Assembly: GCA_038259155.1 (NCBI GenBank)
Contig: JBBSPE010000081.1
Coordinates: 1 to 19,232, forward strand
Reading direction: 5' to 3'
DNA length: 19,232 nt
From: JAABRT01 sp038259155
GTDB taxonomy: Bacteria; Gemmatimonadota; Gemmatimonadetes; Gemmatimonadales; Gemmatimonadaceae
Position numbers and translations under genes: made by a program. Shown piece by piece: positions 1-7,779 of the stretch (the first letter of the stretch is position 1; each line of letters opens with the position of its first letter). Under the pieces are notes generated by a model. It was not told where the DNA came from, made no database searches, and worked only from the letters and a program-made list of their open reading frames with translations.

Positions 1-1467
1 GTGATGCGCGATCGCATCGCGGCCATGAACCGGCTGCGTGAGCAGGGCGTGGAACCGTTTGCGTACAGCTTTGAGCGCACTCACGGAACGCTCGAGGCGC
101 GTGAGCTGCTGGGAGAGAGTGAGGAAGGGCCGGTGGTTCGGCTCGCGGGGCGCATCGCGTCGTGGCGTGGTCAGGGCAAGACCGCTTTTGCGAATCTCGT
201 GGACCAGGACGGTCGGCTGCAGCTGTACATTCGGCGCGACGAATTGGGAGAGGCCGGCTGGGCGATCGCGGGCGAGCTGCACGTGTCCGACATTGTCGGC
301 GTGGTTGGCCCGCTCATGCGCACACGCACCGGTGAAGTGTCAGTGCGTGTCACCGAGATCACGCTGCTGGCCAAGGCGCTGCGTCCGCTGCCGTTCGGCA
401 AGGAGCAGGTGGTGGATGGACAGGTGGTGCGCTATTCGGCATTCAGCGACACCGAGCAGCGGGCACGCCAGCGCTACGCCGACCTGGCGGTGCACCCCGA
501 GGTGCGTGCGCTGTTCACTGCGCGTTCGCTGCTCACGCGCACGATTCGCCGTCACCTCGATGATCTCGGATATCTGGAAGTCGAGACGCCGGTGTTGCAG
601 CCGCTGTACGGTGGTGCCGCGGCGCGTCCGTTCGTCACGCATCACAATACGCTCGACATGCCGCTGTACCTGCGCATTGCCGACGAGCTCTATCTCAAGC
701 GGCTGATCGTGGGCGGTTTCGAGCGTGTGTACGAGATCGGACACGATTTTCGTAACGAAGGCATAGACCGGACGCACAATCCGGAGTTCACGATGCTCGA
801 GTTCTACGAGGCGTACGCGGACTATCAGGGCATGATGAGCCGGGTGGAGTCGCTGATTGCCGCGGCCGCCGATGTGCTGCGCACGGTGCCGGGCATCGGG
901 GACAAGGTACCGGCACTGGTGACGCCCTTCCCGCGCATCGAATGGGTGCCGTCGCTTTCGCAGGCGGCTGGGGTGGATATCATGGCGATCGATGACGCGG
1001 CGCTGAAGGAGGTGGCCGCGCGCGTGGGCGTGGAGCGCCCGGCGGGCTTGAGCCGACCCAAGCTGCTGGACGAACTGTTTCAGGCGCTGGTGGAGTCGAA
1101 GATCGACACGCCGACGTTTGTGGTGGACTATCCCAAGGCGTTGTCGCCACTGGCCAAGCCCAAGCGCGGCAATCCGGCGCTCACGGAGCGCTTCGAGTTG
1201 TTTGCGCGCGGGAAGGAACTCGCGAATGCGTTCTCGGAGCTCAACGATCCCATTGATCAGCGCGAACGATTTGAGGCGCAGGCACGCCTCAAGGCGGCCG
1301 GAGACGACGAAGCCACCATGGTGGACGAGGACTATCTGCGCGCGATGGAGTACGGCATGCCGCCCACCGGCGGCGTGGGCATCGGCATTGATCGTCTGCT
1401 CATGTACCTCACCGACACGGCCAACATTCGCGACGTGATCCTGTTCCCCACGATGCGTCCAGAGTGA
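1..1467 (+). CDS. lysS: Lysyl-tRNA synthetase, class II (5' end probably cut)
   Basis: Charges tRNA-Lys with lysine in the cytoplasm. The N-terminal OB-fold anticodon-binding domain covers roughly residues 45-140 (RGQGKTAF, then LQLYIRRDE). The class II catalytic core follows: motif 1 near residues 185-200 (GYLEVETPVLQP), motif 2 at about 250 (FRNEGIDRTHNPEFTMLEFY) and motif 3 at about 458-466 (GVGIGIDRL), with the terminal arginine R465 seen. The frame is open from base 1 with a GTG, but family members usually have 10-20 more residues before the stretch that matches here (RDRIAAMNRLREQGVEPF), so the true start is probably upstream of the window. It ends in TGA 58 bases before the lol permease. 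In several diderm phyla lysS precedes lolCE, which fits this context. Identity is very secure; only the 5' end is uncertain. Confidence 0.96.
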   Translation: MMRDRIAAMNRLREQGVEPFAYSFERTHGTLEARELLGESEEGPVVRLAGRIASWRGQGKTAFANLVDQDGRLQLYIRRDELGEAGWAIAGELHVSDIVGVVGPLMRTRTGEVSVRVTEITLLAKALRPLPFGKEQVVDGQVVRYSAFSDTEQRARQRYADLAVHPEVRALFTARSLLTRTIRRHLDDLGYLEVETPVLQPLYGGAAARPFVTHHNTLDMPLYLRIADELYLKRLIVGGFERVYEIGHDFRNEGIDRTHNPEFTMLEFYEAYADYQGMMSRVESLIAAAADVLRTVPGIGDKVPALVTPFPRIEWVPSLSQAAGVDIMAIDDAALKEVAARVGVERPAGLSRPKLLDELFQALVESKIDTPTFVVDYPKALSPLAKPKRGNPALTERFELFARGKELANAFSELNDPIDQRERFEAQARLKAAGDDEATMVDEDYLRAMEYGMPPTGGVGIGIDRLLMYLTDTANIRDVILFPTMRPE

Positions 1468-1525
1468 GAACCCACGTGCAACCTGCGGTAGCGCACGAAA
1501 CGGTTTCATTCGGTCCGGCTTGCCA

Positions 1526-2785
1526 ATGAGTTCGTTGCGCCGGCTGGAGCTGTCCATTGCGTGGCGCTATCTGCGCAGCCGCCGCGGCTCGCGGTTGCTG
1601 TCGCTGATCAGCGTGATCGCGATCGGCGGCGTGCTCGTGGGCGTGGCCGCGTTGATTGTGATCATGGGTGTGATGAACGGGTTGCAGCGCGACCTGCGTG
1701 AGAAAATCCTCATTGGCTCGCCGGATGTGCGGATTTTGCCGTATGGCGAGCAGCTGAGACTCCCGGGGTGGGACACGCTGATTACCACGGCGCGAAGCAT
1801 TCCCGGCGTGGTCGCCGTCGCGCCGTTTGCGCAGAGCCAGTCGTTGGTGCTGTCGCCTGGTGGCCACCGCGAGGGCGCGCAGGTGGTGGGCCTCGACGAA
1901 CGCAATCCCGATGGCATGGATGTCACCACGATCCGTGATCGGGCGATTCTCGGCAGCTTCACATTCTCGAATGGCGGGCGGGCCAATGGTGCCGTGGTCG
2001 GGCGCATGCTGGCCGCAAAACTCAATGTCTGGCTGGGCGACACGATCCTGCTGCTCGGCTTCAACTCGGTGGAGATGAATGCGGCGACCGGTATCCCCAC
2101 CGGGTATCGGCCAGACACGTTCGTGGTCACCGGTTTGTTCGAAACGGGCATGTACGAGTACGACAATGTCTACATCTATGTAGCGTTGGAGGCGGGGCAG
2201 CGCTTTGCCAACCTTGGCAACGATGTCACCGGCCTCGAGGTGCGCACGGTCGATCGCTGGCAGGCGCCCGCGGTGGGTGACGCCGTCGCGGCCGCCATGG
2301 GCGGCAATGTGCGTTCTGTGGACTGGCAGGAGCAGAACAGCTCGCTCTTTCAGGCGCTCAAGCTCGAGAAGCTGGGAATGGGCGTGATCCTCATGCTGAT
2401 CATCATGATTGCCGCGTTCAACATTGTCTCCACGCTCACCATGGTCGTGGCCGACAAGACGCGCGAGATCGGCATTCTACGCGCGATGGGGCTGCCGGCT
2501 CGATCAATTCGCCGGATCTTCCTGCTGCAGGGTGTGGTGATCGGGGTGGTCGGGACCCTCGCCGGCGTGGTGCTCGGGCTGGTGGTCGCCTTCATTCTCG
2601 AGGATGTCTTTCCCATTCCGCTCGATCCGTCGGTGTATTTCATCGATCACCTGCCGGTGTTCACGCAGCCTATGGACGTGCTGCTCATCGTCTCGGCAAG
2701 TATCGCCGTGGCCGCGCTGGCCACGATCTATCCTGCGGCGCAGGCGGCTCGCCTGTATCCCGTGGACGCCATTCGGCACGACTGA
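1526..2785 (+). CDS. LolC/LolE-family lipoprotein-releasing permease
   Basis: Inner-membrane subunit of the ABC complex that extracts lipoproteins from the inner membrane and passes them to the periplasmic carrier LolA. About 419 residues with the family's four-helix layout: one helix near residues 24-49 after a basic amphipathic start (SIAWRYLRSRRGSR), a large periplasmic MacB-type domain at about 50-280, then three helices near 285-309, 331-358 and 383-405 forming the FtsX-like domain. I chose ATG 1526 over the in-frame TTG at 1520. No convincing Shine-Dalgarno sequence precedes either. The stop overlaps the start of the lolD ATPase by one base, so the two are translationally coupled. Only one permease gene is present, so it may work as a homodimer (LolF-like). 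The sequence does not tell LolC from LolE, so no symbol is given. Confidence 0.9.
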   Translation: MSSLRRLELSIAWRYLRSRRGSRLLSLISVIAIGGVLVGVAALIVIMGVMNGLQRDLREKILIGSPDVRILPYGEQLRLPGWDTLITTARSIPGVVAVAPFAQSQSLVLSPGGHREGAQVVGLDERNPDGMDVTTIRDRAILGSFTFSNGGRANGAVVGRMLAAKLNVWLGDTILLLGFNSVEMNAATGIPTGYRPDTFVVTGLFETGMYEYDNVYIYVALEAGQRFANLGNDVTGLEVRTVDRWQAPAVGDAVAAAMGGNVRSVDWQEQNSSLFQALKLEKLGMGVILMLIIMIAAFNIVSTLTMVVADKTREIGILRAMGLPARSIRRIFLLQGVVIGVVGTLAGVVLGLVVAFILEDVFPIPLDPSVYFIDHLPVFTQPMDVLLIVSASIAVAALATIYPAAQAARLYPVDAIRHD

Positions 2786-3507
2786 TGGGTACCGGGCCCT
2801 CCGAAGCGGACGTCGTGATCGAGGCGCGCGCGCTCAGCAAATCGTACACCGGCGGCGATGGCCGGACGGTGCACGTGCTGGCCGGGGCCGATCTGGCCGT
2901 GCACCGGGGCGAGATGGTGGCGATCGTGGGCGCGAGCGGCTCCGGCAAGAGCACGTTCCTGCATCTGCTGGGGGCGCTGGAGCAACCGAGCGCGGGTGAG
3001 GTGTTGCTGGCAGGCACGCCGGTCGCGGGCATGGGTGACGACGAACTCGCGGTTCTCAGGAACCGGACCGTGGGCTTCGTGTTTCAATTCCATCATCTGT
3101 TACGTGAGTTCTCGGCGTTGGAGAACGTCATGTTCCCCCTGAGAATCGCCGGCCGCGATGAGGCGGCCTCCCGGAAGCAGGCGCTGGAGCTGTTGGAACG
3201 TGTCGGAATGGCGGCTCGCGTGTCGCATCGGCCGTCCGAGCTCTCCGGGGGCGAACAACAGCGGACGGCGGTGGCCCGTGCGCTGGCGGCTGGTCCGGCG
3301 GTCTTGCTGGCCGATGAGCCGAGCGGAAATCTGGATCAGGGGAACGCAGAACGTCTCCACGACCTATTTGCGTCGTTGGCGCAGGATCTTGGCCTCGGGT
3401 TGGTGGTGGTCACGCACAATTTGTCATTGGCAGCGCGGGCCGACCGGGCCCTGTCGCTCGAGGAAGGCCGGCTGGTGACGAGTCCCATGATGGAGCGAGG
3501 TGGCTGA
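2785..3507 (+). CDS. lolD: Lipoprotein-releasing ABC ATPase LolD
   Basis: Cytoplasmic ATPase that powers lipoprotein release by the adjacent permease. The 240-residue protein is a complete ABC domain: Walker A GASGSGKST at residues 49-57, a Q-loop in VGFVFQFHHLL, the ABC signature LSGGEQQR at about 153-160, Walker B VLLADEPSGNLD with acidic residues near 177-178, and the H-loop in VVVTHN. The FQFHHLL..FSALENVMFPL stretch is typical of the LolD/MacB/FtsE group. Sitting directly behind a LolC/E permease makes LolD the best name. The ATG overlaps the permease stop by one base, and the 3' end runs up to the mcsA ribosome-binding region. MacB-like export is the alternative, but there is no MacA-type adaptor nearby. 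Confidence 0.92.
   Translation: MGTGPSEADVVIEARALSKSYTGGDGRTVHVLAGADLAVHRGEMVAIVGASGSGKSTFLHLLGALEQPSAGEVLLAGTPVAGMGDDELAVLRNRTVGFVFQFHHLLREFSALENVMFPLRIAGRDEAASRKQALELLERVGMAARVSHRPSELSGGEQQRTAVARALAAGPAVLLADEPSGNLDQGNAERLHDLFASLAQDLGLGLVVVTHNLSLAARADRALSLEEGRLVTSPMMERGG
3494..3500 (+). promoter_or_regulatory. Shine-Dalgarno site for mcsA
   Basis: AGCGAGG lies eight bases before ATG 3509, inside the last codons of lolD. It favours ATG 3509 over the in-frame GTG at 3500, whose first base is the last G of this site. Confidence 0.5.
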
Positions 3508-3508
3508 G

Positions 3509-3997
3509 ATGTTGTGCGATCACTGCAAGGAGCGGGATGCCGTGGTGCACCTGACGCGCATCGTGGACAATGCGGTGACGCAATTGCACCTGTGCGAGAA
3601 GTGTGCGGCCGAAAAAGGCGTCGAGACCACGATTGCGCTGCCGCAGCATCCGCTGGGCGAGATTCTACAGGCGGTCCAGCAGCAGGCAACGCCGGCCAGC
3701 GGGTCGGAGTCGGCGGTGTGCGCGTTCTGTGGGGCCACGGCGCGTGATTTCCGGGCCACTGGCCGCTTGGGGTGTGCACACTGCTACGACGCCATGGAGG
3801 GCAGCCTCCGTGAGCTCCTGCGCCGCCTGCACGGCAGCAGCAAGCACGTGGGTCGGCGCTACGACGCGCCACGCCCGGAGACGCTGGCCGAGGGGGACGC
3901 AACCACCGAGCTGCGCGACAAGCTGCAGCGGGCCGTGGATGCCGAGCAGTTTGAGCTGGCGGCCGAACTTCGGGACAAGCTGCGGGTGCTCGAATGA
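3509..3997 (+). CDS. mcsA: McsA, zinc-finger activator of the arginine kinase McsB
   Basis: Partner and activator of McsB in the protein-arginine phosphorylation pathway. In Firmicutes it binds McsB and helps target it and ClpC. The 162-residue protein shows four CxxC pairs: CDHC (residues 3-6), CEKC (29-32), CAFC (71-74) and CAHC (89-92), as expected for McsA's two zinc modules. A C-terminal UVR-type helical motif follows at about 134-162 (ELRDKLQRAVDAEQFELAAE), of the kind that docks on ClpC or UvrB/C-type proteins. ATG 3509 puts the first CxxC at residue 3, as in McsA proteins. An in-frame GTG at 3500 would add three residues. The 3' end overlaps mcsB by four bases (ATGA), so the two are coupled. 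No CtsR repressor gene precedes it, unlike the Firmicutes operon. Confidence 0.9.
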   Translation: MLCDHCKERDAVVHLTRIVDNAVTQLHLCEKCAAEKGVETTIALPQHPLGEILQAVQQQATPASGSESAVCAFCGATARDFRATGRLGCAHCYDAMEGSLRELLRRLHGSSKHVGRRYDAPRPETLAEGDATTELRDKLQRAVDAEQFELAAELRDKLRVLE

Positions 3998-5091
3998 GCC
4001 GCCGTGCACCGCTGGATCTGTCGTTGCTGCCTGATGGTGGCGTGCGCTGGCTGGACGCGTCGGGCCCGCATTCGGACATTGTGATATCCACTCGGCTCAG
4101 GCTCGCCCGGAATGTGGTGGGCTACGCCTTTACCGGTAGGGCGCGGGATGGGGAGCGGTTGCGGATGCTCGCGCAGGTGAAGGAGGCGCTGGCGCAGGTC
4201 CCAATGCTCGACGGCAGTGTGCTGCTGCGTCTGGATGAGTCTGGGCCGCTCGACCGTCAGTTGCTCCACGAGCGTCACCTCGTCTCCAAGGAGTTGGCCG
4301 GTCTGGACGCCCAGCATCCGCTCCGCACAGGGGCGGCGGTGTTTCTGGGAGAGCAGATTGGCGTCCTGGTGAACGAAGAGGACCATCTGCGTCTGCAGTC
4401 CATGCGGAGTGGGTTCGACGTTCCGGCCGCTTTTGCGGTGGCGTCGCGCATGGATCAGGAGCTTGGGGCGCGGGTGCCGTTTGCGTTCCACAAGGAGTTT
4501 GGCTACCTGACGGCCTGTCCGACCAATGTGGGAACCGGACTGCGTGCGTCGGTGCTGATTCATCTGCCGGGGCTGGTGCTCACGAAGGAGATTGGCAAGG
4601 TCCTTGCAGGCCTGCAGCAAATGGGGCTGACGTACCGGGGTTTGTATGGAGAGGGCAGCGAGGTGGTCGGCAACTTCTTCCAGCTGTCCAACCAAACCAC
4701 CCTGGGTCGATCGGAAGAAGAGTTGCAGGACCTGCTGGTGCGCGTGGTGCGCCACGTGATCGAGCGGGAAGAGGAGGCGCGCCGTGTTCTGGTGCGCGAC
4801 GCGGGCTATATTATTGAAGACAAGTTGTGGCGCGCATATGGAACGCTGCGGTATGCCCGCAGCCTGTCGTTTGACGAGGCCATGAACTTCCTCAGTGGGG
4901 TTCGCCTCGGGGTCGGCCTGAAACTGATCCCAGGGCTCAGTGTATATACGCTCAACAAGCTCCTGATCTTTGCACAGTCGGCGCACCTTGCTCATCACGA
5001 AGGGCGGGCGTTGACTGATAGCGAGAGCAATCTGGCGCGCGCACAATACGTGCGGCAGATGCTCGCGACGGAGGGGAGCGGCGTCGAGTGA
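3994..5091 (+). CDS. mcsB: McsB, protein-arginine kinase
   Basis: Phosphorylates arginine side chains of misfolded proteins, marking them for ClpC-ClpP. The 365-residue protein has the phosphagen-kinase fold: nucleotide-binding arginines in STRLRLARN (near residue 32-40), the acidic VNEEDH motif at 126-131 (E128/E129), the active-site loop YLTACPTNVGTGLRAS with C175, and GLYGEGSE...GNFFQLSNQTTLG. Free-arginine or creatine kinases are ruled out by these McsB-type signatures and by the mcsA and clpC neighbours. One oddity is near the C terminus. Where McsB proteins have the phospho-arginine-sensing RDxxRA motif, this protein has ESNLARA (S345, N346, R349, A350), so the first two key residues are replaced. 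Catalytic residues look intact, so activity is likely but allosteric control may differ. It starts inside the mcsA stop codon. Confidence 0.93.
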   Translation: MSRRAPLDLSLLPDGGVRWLDASGPHSDIVISTRLRLARNVVGYAFTGRARDGERLRMLAQVKEALAQVPMLDGSVLLRLDESGPLDRQLLHERHLVSKELAGLDAQHPLRTGAAVFLGEQIGVLVNEEDHLRLQSMRSGFDVPAAFAVASRMDQELGARVPFAFHKEFGYLTACPTNVGTGLRASVLIHLPGLVLTKEIGKVLAGLQQMGLTYRGLYGEGSEVVGNFFQLSNQTTLGRSEEELQDLLVRVVRHVIEREEEARRVLVRDAGYIIEDKLWRAYGTLRYARSLSFDEAMNFLSGVRLGVGLKLIPGLSVYTLNKLLIFAQSAHLAHHEGRALTDSESNLARAQYVRQMLATEGSGVE

Positions 5092-5109
5092 CCGCTCCAA
5101 CCCAGGGCT

Positions 5110-5116
5110 GAGGAAA
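5110..5116 (+). promoter_or_regulatory. Strong Shine-Dalgarno site for clpC
   Basis: GAGGAAA starts nine bases before the clpC ATG at 5119, in the 27-base gap after mcsB. It is the clearest ribosome-binding site in the window and fixes the clpC start. Confidence 0.75.
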
Positions 5117-5118
5117 CG

Positions 5119-7644
5119 ATGAACGGTTACAACTTCACCGAGCGCGTGCGAAAGGTACTGGCGATGGCGCGTGAGGAGGCTGCTCGCCTCCACCACGAGT
5201 ACGTCGGAACCGAGCACATCCTCCTTGGTCTCATCCGTGAGGGTGAGGGCGTGGCGGCGGCAGTGCTGCAGAACCTCAATGTCGATCTCGACGAGGTGCA
5301 GCAGCGTATCGAGGACACGGTCAAGAAAGGCAAGGCGGCTACGGCCACCGGGCCGGATCTGCCGTATACGTCGCGGGCCAAGAAAGTCCTTGAGCTTGCC
5401 ATGGCCGAGGCTCGCGATCTGAACCACTCGTACGTGGGCACCGAGCATTTGCTGCTGGGGCTGCTCCGCGAGGAGAAGGGCATCGCCGCGCAGGTGCTCA
5501 CCGATGCCGGCGTGAATCTCGATGCCGCGCGCACCGAGACGCTGCGCTTGCTTGGTACGGAGCTGCCGCAGGGTGGGTCTGGGAGTGCCACGGCAGAGAA
5601 GGGGAGTGGCTCCACGCCGCCCTCGTCCGCACCGGCCAAGGGCGACAAGAAGTCCAAGACGCCGGCACTCGACCACTTTTGCCGCGATCTCACGGCGCTG
5701 GCGACCGAGGGTCAGCTCGACCCAACGATCGGTCGCGCCAAGGAAATTGAGCGCGTGGTCGAGGTGTTGTCGCGCCGCAAGAAGAACAACCCTGTGCTCA
5801 TCGGCGAGCCCGGGGTGGGCAAGACGGCCATTGTGGAGGGGCTCGCGCAGATCATCGCCACGGGCGACTGCCCGGAGCCGTTGCGCGACCATCGCGTCCT
5901 GTCACTTGATATGGCGGCGGTCATTGCCGGCACCAAGTATCGCGGTCAGTTCGAGGAACGCCTCAAGGCCGTCATGAACGAGATCGCGCAGAACAAGCAG
6001 ATCATTTTGTTCATCGACGAACTGCACACCCTCGTGGGTGCGGGAGCCGCCGAGGGGGCGATCGACGCCAGCAACATGCTCAAGCCGGCGCTCGCGCGTG
6101 GGGAGCTGCAGTGCGTGGGCGCGTCCACGCTCAACGAGTACCGCAAGTACATCGAGAAGGACGGGGCGCTTGAGCGCCGCTTCCAGACCGTGGTCGTTGA
6201 GCCACCTTCGATTGACGAGACCGTGCAGATCCTGCAGGGGCTCCGCAAGAAGTACGAGGACCATCACCGGGTGGACATCCCCGATGCGACCCTCGTAGCG
6301 GCGGCCAAGCTCTCTGAGCGGTACATCACCGACCGATTCCTGCCCGACAAGGCCATCGACGTGATCGACGAGGCCGGAGCGCGCGCGCGTCTGGCGTCGC
6401 AGGCGCCGCCGCCTGAGGTGTCGGCGCTCAAGGAACGGCTCGAGCAGATCAACACGGAGAAAGACGCGGCCGTGCGGGACCAGAACTTCGAGCTCGCAGC
6501 ATCGTTGCGCGACACCGAGCGTGAGCTGCAGGGAGAGATTCGTCGCAAGCAGGAGGAGTGGGAGCTGCGGCGTCAGTCGCATCGCCCCTCCCTCGGCGAA
6601 GAGGAGATTGCGTTCATTGTCAGTCGCTGGACGGGCATTCCCGTCACGCGTCTGCAGGAGGCCGAGACGTCGCGTCTGTTGCGCATGGAAGAGGAGCTGC
6701 ACGGCACGGTGGTGGGCCAGGACGAGGCCATCAAGGCGCTGGCGCGGTCCATCCGGCGCAGTCGGGCGGGGCTCAAGGATCCGCGTCGTCCCATCGGTTC
6801 GTTCATTTTCTCGGGGCCCACGGGCGTCGGCAAAACCGAGCTGGCGCGGGCGCTGGCACGCTTCCTGTTCGCTGATCCCACGGCACTCATTCGTGTGGAC
6901 ATGAGCGAGTACATGGAGAAGTTCTCCGTCTCCCGGCTCATCGGAGCGCCGCCGGGCTACGTGGGCTACGAAGACAGCGGCACGCTGACCAAGGCGATCC
7001 GTCGCAAGCCGTACAGCGTGGTGCTGCTCGACGAAATCGAGAAGGCGCATCCGGATGTGTTCAACATCCTGCTGCAGGTGCTCGATGAGGGGCATCTCAC
7101 GGACAACTACGGCCGTGTGATCGACTTCAAGAATACGGTGGTGATCATGACGTCCAATGTGGGCGCCAAGGACATCACGCGGAATCGGTCGCTCGGCTTT
7201 GGCGCCGCCGACGCGCAGGCTGACTTCGAGCGCATCTCCGAGAAGGTGAAGGAAGAGATGGCCCGGGTGTTCAACCCCGAGTTCCTGAACCGCTTGGACG
7301 ACGTGATCGTATTCCATCCGCTGGTGAAGGAGCACATCTCGCAGATCGTGTCGATTCTCTTCCGCGAGGTGCAGAAGCGTCTGGACGAGGAAGAGCTCAA
7401 GATCACCCTCACCGACGCGGCCACGCAGTTTCTGGTGGATCACGGGACGGACGAGCATTTCGGTGCCCGGCCGCTCAAGCGGGCGATCCAGCGCTACATC
7501 GAGGATCCGCTGTCCGAGAAGCTGCTCATGAAGGAGTTCTCAAAGGGCGATGAGATCGAGGTCGATGTGGGTTCGGACAAGGACAAGCTGGAGTTCAGGG
7601 GCAGGCCGCCCAGCACCCACGCCGGATCCTGCTGCACAAAAAAA
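5119..7644 (+). CDS. clpC: ClpC, Hsp100 AAA+ unfoldase of the ClpCP protease; no stop codon
   Basis: Hexameric ATPase that unfolds proteins, including phospho-arginine-marked ones, into the ClpP chamber. Domains in order: a double Clp N-domain at residues 1-145 (two GTEH repeats), a Ser/Gly/Lys linker to about 185, AAA1 with Walker A GEPGVGKT at 229 and Walker B ILFIDE at about 297-301, a UVR-containing middle domain at about 433-485, AAA2 with Walker A GPTGVGKT at 566 and Walker B VVLLDE ending near 639, and a ClpP-docking LGF loop at 692-694. The phospho-arginine pocket residues T7, E32, T84 and E109 match Bacillus ClpC T7, E32, T81 and E106. Recognisable ClpC sequence ends near KLEFR (about residue 831). 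No stop follows: the frame stays open through the terminator into bamA. The end given here is simply the last base before the hairpin. Confidence 0.93.
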
Positions 7645-7686
7645 GCGCCGGCCGGCCCCATTGGCGGGTCCGGCCGCCGTTTTGTT
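7645..7686 (+). terminator. Intrinsic terminator between clpC and bamA
   Basis: A GC-rich stem has its left arm at 7645-7659 (GCGCCGGCCGGCCCC) and its right arm at 7666-7679 (GGGTCCGGCCGCCG). It closes a short ATTGGC-containing loop and is followed by TTTTGTT at 7680-7686. Two mismatches interrupt an otherwise strong stem. A run of seven A residues at 7638-7644 precedes it, so it may also work in the other direction. It lies inside the open clpC frame, upstream of any stop codon in any frame. Confidence 0.8.
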
Positions 7687-7691
7687 ACACT
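7661..7691 (+). promoter_or_regulatory. Possible promoter for bamA overlapping the terminator
   Basis: TTGGCG (7661-7666) and TACACT (7686-7691) resemble -35 and -10 boxes, each with four of six consensus bases, but the spacer of 19 is long. TATATT at 7691-7696 is an alternative -10 without a good -35. The area just after the terminator is the most AT-rich spot in the gap. Transcription of bamA and the lpx operon needs a start somewhere here if the terminator is efficient. Confidence 0.3.
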
Positions 7692-7779
7692 ATATTTTGA
7701 GGCTGAACCATTTCGGGGTGGCGCAGGGGTGGCACCATCTGGCGATTCGCGGTGTCACATCTGTCGAACCCCTTTCCCC

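Noticed and set aside
1468..1525. Promoter or terminator between lysS and the lol permease
   Set aside because: The 58 bases show no convincing -35/-10 pair, no strong stem and no T-tract.
340..1557. 405-codon - strand frame opposite lysS
   Set aside because: Product is an Arg/His-rich shadow of lysS with no family resemblance.
3859..5892. 677-codon open frame on the - strand opposite mcsA, mcsB and early clpC
   Set aside because: High-GC coding DNA often leaves long antisense frames open. The product is rich in His, Arg, Gln and Leu with no recognisable motif, and the + strand genes are unmistakable.
5902..7458. 518-codon - strand frame opposite clpC
   Set aside because: Shadow of strongly conserved ClpC coding sequence, with no independent evidence.
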